Below, piece by piece: positions 55,966 to 64,000 of a DNA stretch of 64,000 nt; within the stretch, counting starts at the first letter, position 1; the number at the start of each line of letters is the position of its first letter. Under the pieces are notes generated by a model, which had not been told where the DNA came from, did not search any database, and saw nothing but the letters and a program-made list of their open reading frames with translations. Both the position numbers and the translations under genes were made by a program. The DNA lies in assembly GCA_951640195.1 (NCBI GenBank), contig OX621172.1, forward strand, positions 62,001-126,000, read 5' to 3'. Source of the DNA: Porpolomopsis calyptriformis. Lineage: Eukaryota > Basidiomycota > Agaricomycetes > Agaricales > Hygrophoraceae.

Positions 55966-57309
55966 CAACACATCGGTAAGTAGCACTTGTCATGCTGCAT
56001 ATTGCTGAGCTACATGTGAAGATAGATCGGGTTATATGCTACATCTCTCCCCCTGACACGAAAACTAACTTAAGACCATTTTGTGTCTGCTTTACGGTTG
56101 CCTCGACAATGGATTCTTCACCTCTGTTTATGCCTGTGAAATCCGAGCTGTCACACAGGTTGGAAATACCCCACACTCCAGTAAAACATTGCCATTCATC
56201 ATTGCCTTTTGCCGATATCAGGTCTTTTTCTACTATCATAAAGGAGCTTGAGGCTTCCTGAGAGTGAGTCTGACTTTTGGAGTGTGAACTGGTCGATAAA
56301 TGTGGGGACCACTATTATGGAGTACATAATGATTCTATTATTCACGAATCAACACACTGAGGTTATCTGCAAGGTCCCACTGACATCGCCTATTAAACGC
56401 AAGGATGGTAAAGTCAAGAAGGTTGCAGAGCCATTACAATGACAACCTTGGCCTGATGAAAAGGCATTACGCCACTATGGTGTTACAGCATCCGACGAAG
56501 ATTGGTTGCTGGGAGGTTAACAGCAACAGTTTCTGTCCAGTCGAAGGGTTTACTCATCTTTCATGCACATAGTGGCAAGGCGCTTTACAAATTTGTTGAA
56601 AAGCTAATGATATGGTAGCTACGTATATATATACATGTGCACAGTGGTGGGAATCAATGACAGAAATGTTTCAACTTCCTCACTCTGCGTGGAAGTTGAG
56701 CAGCATTACTTAGGCTATCCAACTACATTTATCAGAGATAATCGAAACCGTTGAATGTGCTGCTACATGCTAAACATCAAATATTGATGAGGCCTTTGTA
56801 GGCCTCAAAAAGACATTCATTCTTCTCCCTTAATGTCATTTCTCTGCAGCTCTCCATGTGACCGCAGCTTTCCTCAGCGATCCGGTCTTATCTAGCATCA
56901 AGCCAGATGTCCTATTCACCAGAGGGTCACAGCCCTGGCTGTGGCCCAATGGAAAGCAGTAGTGCTTAAATGGAAGACCTGTCAGGTGATAGGCAACGAT
57001 TTCATGAAGAAGCGTAGAAGAGATTGTGAGACATCTCAGGTGAGTTAGTCTGTCTCGATGATGAGTCTATTAAAGCATCTGGTAATTTAGGCTTCTACAT
57101 CTGATAACTGTGCAGTATTACTGCCTCCAGTTTCTACAACCACTGCCAAGCAACCAGTAGAACTCAAACACATCCCTCGCCTTCCATCGCCCAGACTCAC
57201 GGCATCCGGAAGACCTGAATGACTGCATCGACTTCCAGCAAGATTTCAAGACCTCCTCCCTGAAGGTCCAGCCCCAATAACTGTCGAGAAAGCACCTCCA
57301 CAACCATCA
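55966..57309. other. Degenerate sequence upstream of Plavaka copy 2
   Basis: Short open stretches only, for example WPDEKALRHYGVTASDEDW near 56450-56510. It may be a decayed gene or the missing N-terminal part of the transposase, but no zinc finger is seen. Confidence 0.35.
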
Positions 57310-60300
57310 ACTATTTGAAAGGTCATAATGCACATCAAAGACACCATTCGCACTAGTCTCAATGTCTTTGGACTTTTCCGATAATACCCGCACAGACCTT
57401 CTTACGATCCTGATGCTCACGTCCCTCTCGACGACTTATCGAACGTTCCACGTCTACATGAAAATAAATCTTCAATCTGTGATGAAGAATCATTAGCCGC
57501 CGGTACTTCCCCACCATGGCCCTTTGCCAATATGTCAATATACTGCATTATGCAGTGGATAAACACTGGCAGTTTGATGAAATCTGTCGGAGAAGTGAAT
57601 CGCTTAGCCACTGACATTCTGATGCAACCAGATTTCCATACTGAGGATCTCAAGGGTTTCAATGCACAAAAGGCAAATGATCGATTTGATCAGTCAGAAA
57701 CTGTGATGGACGAAAGCCTCTTTGGGAGAGATGGGTGGAAGGAAGTGGAAGTTGATATCGCAGTCCCGCTGGGCATCAAGGACTCTTCAGGGAAAGGCTG
57801 TTGTTTTAAAGTGGCAGGACTCCAATGTCAATCAGTTGCAGAAGTTATCAAGGCCGCCTTCTCGGAGCCTATAGCTCTCAAATTCCATCTTAGTCCATTC
57901 AAACAGTTCATCAAACTGGCCAATGGGACAGATATGTGAGTGTACAGGGAAGCGTATACTTCTGATGCCTACCTTAAGGTGTACAATGACTTGAAGAAAC
58001 AGCCGTTCGAGCCAGGCTGTAATCTGGAGAAAATTGTTGCCCCACTCATGTTTTTTTCAGATTCTACTCATCTCACTAACTTTGGGACAGTGAAAGCTTG
58101 GCCAGTTTATCTTCACTTCAGTAACTTATCGAAGTATCATTGGGCAAAGCCAGGCTTGGGCGCATGCCATCATGTTGCATACATTCCCTCGGTGAGAATG
58201 TCACATCCACATTCCCTATCAATTGGTGCTGAGTTAGGATAGCTCCCCAACAGCATCCACGATTTCATATCAAATCTCAGCAATCACTCCCCCAGCCAAA
58301 AGGCTGAGGTAATTACGCATTGCCAGCGAGAACTGATGCAAGGTGTTTGGAGACATCTGATCGATGATGAATTTTTAGCTGCCTATCAGCACAGTTTAGT
58401 TGTGCTCTGTGCTAATGGAGTTCAACGTCGCATCTACCCTCAGATTTTCACCTATTCAACAGACTACCCCGAGAAGTTCATGTCCAGCTATCAATTTATT
58501 GTATATGAGGCTGACACCTACATGATTAGAGTGCTCATTGCTACCATCCACAATAACAGGACTTGTCCCTGTCCCCGATGTCTAATCCTGCGATCGAGGC
58601 TAAACCGATTAGGCACTGTTCTCGACAGGAAGAACTGCAATTCGAAAAGAAGACTATACTTGATGGATAATGTTTGCTGTGCACGCAATTTTATTTACAG
58701 ACTTGCCAAACCCATCACAGGCGCAGCTGTTGAAGCCATACTCTTTTCTCAGTCATGGGTCCCTACCATTGCACATATCTCTTCAAATGTCTTCCCTCGC
58801 AATGATGAATGATGACAATAGTAGAATGTCTTTGTGGAGAAGCTAGAACCCCTTGGGTTTGATTTATTTCCAACCCTTGTAGTTGATCTGTTACATGAAT
58901 TCGAACTTGGCATCTAGAAGACAATATTCACCCATCTCATCAGACTCTTGAATGCCGTATCTCCTGCTGGTGCTGCTGTAGCAATATTGGATTCAAGGTG
59001 TGTGCTACAAAAGCGTAAGCGTCATACCTTGCATTAATATTCTCCTATCCAAGATTTCAGCAAATTCCACCTTTTGGCTGAGATACTATCCATCGGTTTT
59101 CCAGGAATGTCTCAGAAATGAAGAAGCTGGCGGCTCGAGATTTTGAGGATATTCTGCAGGTGAGTGTTTATTTAGACGGAATCACCAAAACCTGAATGCG
59201 TTTTAGTGTGCAATTCCTGCTTTCGAGAACCTTTCCCAGGACCTCACAATGAAATTGTCATGACATTACTCTTCCGGTTAGCGCAATGGCATGCTCTTGC
59301 CAAGTTGCACATGCACACCGATTTTACGTTGGATGTCATGGACAATGCGATGGTCAAACTGGGACAGCAGATATGCAAGTTTCAGGCCGTAACCTCCAAG
59401 TCCTTCCAAACCCACGAGCTAGCGTGTGAGGCTCAAGTGCACGCATGCACGCAGGGCTACAAGCCAGTGGGTAGTGTTCAAAATGACCAATCACTGTTGA
59501 ATACGAATCAGACGAGACAACAGGCAAAGAGGAAAGATCTCAACATACTGACCTACAAATTCCATGGACTTGGTGACTATGTGCAGTCCATACGCACATT
59601 TGGAACTACGGATTCATACTCAACTCAGATTGTAAGTGTTATTGCTTAAACTTTGGTAAGGAAACTAACTCATTTGTGAGACGTAGGGAGAGAGAGAGCA
59701 TCGTCGTGTCAAATGATATTATGGTCGAAGCACCAAACACCAGGCTGCTCGACACATAGTCAAGTATGAGTGCTGTGAGACCCGCCTTCGACACGCCAAA
59801 GCTGCCCTTGACCAACACCATTCTCACCATGTTGGCATTGCCGAAAATGACCCTCTTCCATACACCAGTGCGGAGATGCATCACCACATTTCCAATAGCC
59901 GGAATCATCCACAAGAGCTCTTTGCTCTCTCTCGTAAATTTCCTGGAGATCTGGCAACCAAGGTATGCTAGACAACTTGGGTATATAGCATGGAAGACAT
60001 TCTCACATAATGACAGGATTTCGTGCCTAAGCTCAAGGATCATTTTCTTGGGCGACTGCTAGGCTTGGATTATAATGGGGACGAATATTCTTTCACAGAT
60101 GCAGATCAGAATAACGTCATCTTTGTTGACAACCAACTCTTCTGTGCAAAGGTCCTTCAAATTAACTACACTAGCTATGATGTTTGCTGTGATCAGGACT
60201 CGATGAATCCCCGAACTCACTGTGATGTAATGGTCAACTCTTGTGAGACCACCGGTAGCCACCCGTTCTGGTATGCACGCATTTTAGGTGTCTTTCGTGC

Positions 60301-60960
60301 ATACATCCTTCATAAAGGCCCTCACTCCTGCAATCACTTGGTTCAGTCGATGGAGTTTCTCTGGGTGAGATAGTTTGGACTTTCACCAGAGTACCTCAAT
60401 GCAAGGTCAAAGGCTACATGTCTCCCACAAATTGGGTTCATTCCCGATTCCGATCCATCAGCTTTTGGATTCCTCGATCCATCCCTTGTCATCCGAGGCT
60501 GTCATTTGGTTCCCACCTTCAGCTATGGCCGCACATCTGAACTACTCAAGGTCACAAACACAGCTGCATGACGCATTGGAGAAACAGATGATTGGGCTTA
60601 TTTCTATGTCATGAGGTATGTTGTCTCTGCCAGCTGTCGAACGAATGCTGATTCTTGTACAGCTTTGTTGACAGAGATATGTACATGCGCTACCTTGGTG
60701 GAGGAGTGGGTCATGGTCATGGCCACCTACTCAACAAACCTGCGAACAATGACAACCATGAAGTCATCAATGAATCGGATTTTGAAGGTGACCAGGAAAT
60801 TGGTGATGGAGAGGACAAGACACAAAGAAACGATGATGAAGACGAAGGTGGAGAAGAAGATGTGGAAGATGTGGATGAAGAGAATGGTAGTGACTTTGGA
60901 CCAGAAGATGGTGAGGATAGTTTTATGACCACTGATAATGACGGTTTCACAGATTTCTAG
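57310..60960 (+). pseudogene. Plavaka-type transposase, copy 2, degenerate
   Basis: A second, more diverged Plavaka copy. Landmarks in order: YDPDAHVPLDDLSNVPRL, NMSIYCIMQWINTGSLMKSV, EVNRLATDILMQPDF, AYTSDAYLKVYNDLKKQPFE, PGCNLEKIVAPLMFFSDSTH, LTNFGTVKAWPVYLHFSNLS and KYHWAKPGLGACHHVAYIPS. Then TCPCPRCLI, DLFPTLVVDLLHEFELGI, MTLLFRLAQWHALAKLHMHT, LNILTYKFHGLGDYVQSIRT and FGTTDSYSTQI, and near the C-terminus DRDMYMRYLGGGVGHGHGHL and an acidic tail ending TDF. In-frame TGA codons occur at 57937-57939 (TDM-VYREAY) and 59714-59716 (RRVK-YYGRS), and TAG in WVR-FGLSPEY. Introns are still recognisable. It is on the opposite strand to copy 1 and differs enough to be another subfamily. Confidence 0.88.
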
Positions 60961-61559
60961 GTGTCACTCCAGTTCTGCAATGAATTTCTTTTAAGTCACA
61001 TTTATCATACAAGCAAGGTCCCCTCAATGCCTTCTACAAAATGCCATCTCAACCGATTACCAGACAGGTCAATTGATGTGTTAATTTGGAGTGAGGCAGG
61101 GTGTCGAGTGTACGGCAAGCTTGTTCAATGTGGCTTATAGATCGACCACTTGTATATTAACTAGGCCAAAGATCAAGTTGTCTGTCGATGGGATCGGTTG
61201 GTTTTTGAGACATCTCCAGCCCCGAATGACCCAGCAGCAGCCTTCTCATTGGTGCATCATGCCAGCCGTTCTCTATGTTCTGAGTCCTCCCTTGAGACAT
61301 TCTCCCCTCCTCTGATAATCTGATCGGATGATGGCCTCTCCATCTTTCATCTCTTGATGCCCCTGTCGGACAGGTCTCCAGCTCGAGCAGTGATCTGCGA
61401 CCGCCTCGAGGATAAGCAGACGAAGTGGCTTGGGTGCTTCACCTATCACAGAACCTATTGCTACATCAAAGCAGCATGTGATCACGAGCTACAGCTGTAG
61501 CATTAAGAGTGCAAGGTATTTTATAATGCCAGGCTGTGTCACGCAATTCTATTATGCCT

Positions 61560-63140
61560 GATATTCCTCCCCATGATGACATGTCTACAGCTGGAAACCT
61601 ACGGATCATCGTCAAATTACAGAACGAATTGGAGAAGTTGAAGGGTAATGCTTCCACACAGCTCTCATAAGTACGAGTTGATTGCCTGAGTCTTGCTTAT
61701 GTCTTCGTCTCCAGGGAAGCGAGAGCTCAGGCACACATGGGCCGCTGCATCCGAAGACTGGTGTCTTTGTTTGACACATTAGATATGCTGGTGGCCGAGA
61801 ACGACCAGTGCTCCCTCTAGGAACAAGTGGACGATTTTGATGTCAATCATTCACCTGAGTTGTATTGCATTTCCTTTTTCACCGTCTCGCTCTGATTACG
61901 CCCCGAATAGACAGGATCGCCTTTATAGAGGATTTAGGGAGCTTGTTCGTTTTGTCCCTTTCCTCAACAAAGTCCTGGATGAATGTGATTTAGAAAAACA
62001 ACAATTTCTTCTTAAAAATGTATGTGTTTATGACTCTATCACTGCAGCTTTTTACATTTGTTTACAGTTACATCGTGGTGTGGATGCTGCTCATGGAGAC
62101 AATACCAGCAGCCTGAAGCCAGTCGTTGTCCAGTGGGTGTCTGAAATCACCCTCGCTACTGATCATCTGCAACTACCTTTGGAACCCACTATCAAGTTTG
62201 ACCATGGCTTTGTGCATTACAATACCGGTCACCTCCTGTGTCCAATCAACTTTGAATGGTCTCAAGAGGAGTAAGCCAGCAACCCTCACTTTGTCCAAAA
62301 TTAACTGCCATACCTTCCAGGGTTTGAAAGAATATCCGTGATGGTCACGCTGACTTCATGGTGACCACACAGTTGTGGCCAACTTTCCTCTATGAGAGGT
62401 TTCATTGTGATCCCAACAATCTTGAGAAGGGTCTGTTCAAAAGTACTCTCCTATTAAAGGTGGCTGTTAGTGTCAACTCGAATCCTATTGCTGACCGTTA
62501 ATACTTGTCAGGCTTTTTTACACATCTTTATGTCGCCCTCATCGTCATCAAAAGCCAGCGCCGAGAATGATCAACCTCAGATAGACATACTTCATCCCTG
62601 CAAAAAGAAGAAATTTGATGTCTCCACTCAGGCCAATGTTGCTTCCTTGTGTAAACTGCAGTCAGTCACGTCACGTTCTATTGCATATATTGCAGTCCAG
62701 GTGAGTTGCGTGGGTTCTTTTCACACATTTATTCACTTTTCTGAACAGCTTCAATTTGCGTTATCATCTTCCAGCTCATGGACAGAGCAGGAGGACGATT
62801 TCAACTACGTTGAGTTCTACAATGCCATTGTCAATTATTTTGAGGTTGTTCTAGGCCCTATTGCACAAACTCGAATTAACGACTTATTCAAGTGGTGGAA
62901 TCAGTGCATTGTCTTCAAACCTTGCCTCAATTCTCTAGTGACTATCAGGTAGCAGAGTATTTGGTCAAGTGCGGCAGCCTTTTGCCTCCCTGTCCAACCA
63001 GTCCATGTCTAAAATGGCTCATCAATGCACTGCAAAGGAGAGGGCTCTGGATGGGTAGTAATCATGTACATACGTTTGTAGCAGCCACGGAATCGGATTG
63101 TTCTTTCAATGTTCCATTTGCAAATAGATGGTGTATCCGG
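61560..63140 (+). pseudogene. DUF6698-like gene, decayed
   Basis: DUF6698 is a multi-copy Agaricomycete family of unknown function found in transposon-rich regions. Exons read LRIIVKLQNELEKLKG, REARAQAHMGRCIRRLVSLF, NRQDRLYRGFRELVRFVPFL and LHRGVDAAHGDNTSSLKPVV, then FDHGFVHYNTGHLLCPINFE, WSQEE, DGHADFMVTTQLWPTFLYER and CDPNNLEKGLFKSTLLLK. Later come FMSPSSSSKASAENDQP, ANVASLCKLQSVTSRSIAYI, EFYNAIVNYFEVVLGPIAQT and FKWWNQCIVF. The order matches the family pattern (DAARGDD, LLCPIDxxW, TSPSSA, TPRAIAYxAVQ, LxxWWN). Stops and frame changes between exons (for example after DQCSL) suggest decay, though some breaks could be unread introns. It directly follows Plavaka copy 2. Confidence 0.6.
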
Positions 63141-64000
63141 TAGCGACGAAGTAAAGTTGGCGAGTCCTGTTAAAAGCCACCACCTTTTGCCAGTTTTCTA
63201 AACTATCAACAAGATTAGAAGAATCCACCAGAGCTAGAATAAACCTTGGGTGCCGGAAAGCATATAAAATAGAAAAACTTAATGAATCCTGACAAAATAT
63301 CGACAGTTTGTGAGGTGGTACAATATAACCATTGAATCTTCATGCCAGTAAGCATGACCGGTGATCCCATAGGTTAGCATTCCAGTAAGCTAGCAGAATC
63401 GTGAATAATATTATTAGTGTTTCGGAAGTAGAAAATGTAATCTAGGGAGTATAAATTTGCCATTTCATGTCAAAATGCACAGTCTTGAACTGTAAGGGTT
63501 TTGGTTCTTGCCTTGCTCAAGACCAGACTGAATATAACCAATATCTATTGGGTGCGGTATCTCTGGTACAAGCAGTGGCAAAGGGTTAAAACATACTATA
63601 AATAGTGGTAAATACAGCCTCTATACTGCTCTGAGGTGCCAAACACCTATCAACACTGATCACCTACCTCTGTAGGCTCTGTAACAGCCATATCTGTTAC
63701 ATGAACATAGCTAGCAAGGTTGAAAAGTTTGGCGCTTTTTCGCAGATGCACTCTGGATGTATTGAAGTCACCAACTTAGAAAAGAGTCCTCCTCCTCTCA
63801 ACTCACAATGTTTCTCTTCCCAATGAGGCAATTAGACAACTATGCTGTGGAAACGCCAAAGCTTTACAATGTGTGATAATTATGCTCCCGGTGAAAAAAA
63901 ATTTATACTACTTTAGCGACCTGAGTATTGCTGTATTGCTTTGTATGCCCCAATGTTGGAATGTGTGAAGGCTTGTAAATGCGTTACCTGGATCTTCCCT
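63141..64000. other. Terminal intergenic stretch, no recognised gene
   Basis: AT-rich sequence. A TATAAATAGTGG stretch at about 63597 and a perfect palindrome TGTAACAG-CCATAT-CTGTTACA at 63680-63701 stand out, but no gene follows in the window. Confidence 0.5.

Noticed and set aside
38469..60000. TGA read as an amino acid (recoding) in the transposon genes
   Set aside because: The conserved genes at 4-34 kb end properly at TGA (for example HUL5, ALG9, PEX30-like) and show no internal TGA. The breaks are better explained as mutation.

Overview
The window looks like a basidiomycete fungus of the Agaricomycetes. The genes are dense, lie on both strands and are cut by many short introns of about 50 to 60 bp. 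Two genes encode DUF6534 seven-helix proteins, and the repeat-rich part carries Plavaka transposases with DUF6532 and DUF6698 genes, all typical of mushroom-forming fungi. No species can be named from sequence alone.

Three regions are visible. (1) Positions 1-3900 are repeats and broken genes: a 556-bp tandem duplication, a zinc-knuckle gene remnant, an LTR fragment and a CTAGT-rich minisatellite. (2) Positions 3907-34290 are a compact block of conserved single-copy-type genes: HECT ubiquitin ligase HUL5/UBE3C (-), two DUF6534 membrane proteins (-), a YEATS protein (-), FEN1/RAD27 (+), PRP6/Prp1 splicing factor (-), ALG9 mannosyltransferase (-), ZPR1 (+), a PEX30-like dysferlin-domain peroxin (-), a kinesin (+), a GT8 glycosyltransferase (-) and a small hypothetical gene (+). 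Several divergent pairs share very short promoters (26, 54 and 248 bp between start codons). (3) From about 34.5 kb to the end is a transposon graveyard. It holds a truncated DUF2235 gene, AT-rich arrays, copia-like LTRs (one split by a complete-ended Tc1/mariner element), a second LTR family with repeated hairpins, two decayed Plavaka transposases, a TPR remnant, a polyubiquitin pseudogene with its intron, DUF6532 and DUF6698 genes, and unrecognised multi-exon genes.

The block genes are housekeeping functions (proteasome-linked ubiquitination, DNA repair and replication, chromatin reading, splicing, N-glycosylation, peroxisome shape, mitotic motors) and do not form one pathway. In the repeat region many reading frames are broken by TGA or TAG codons. 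Most of these fit C-to-T change at Arg CGA or Trp TGG codons, which suggests mutational silencing of repeats. Exon boundaries were read by eye, so each multi-exon gene is given as one span from start codon to stop codon.
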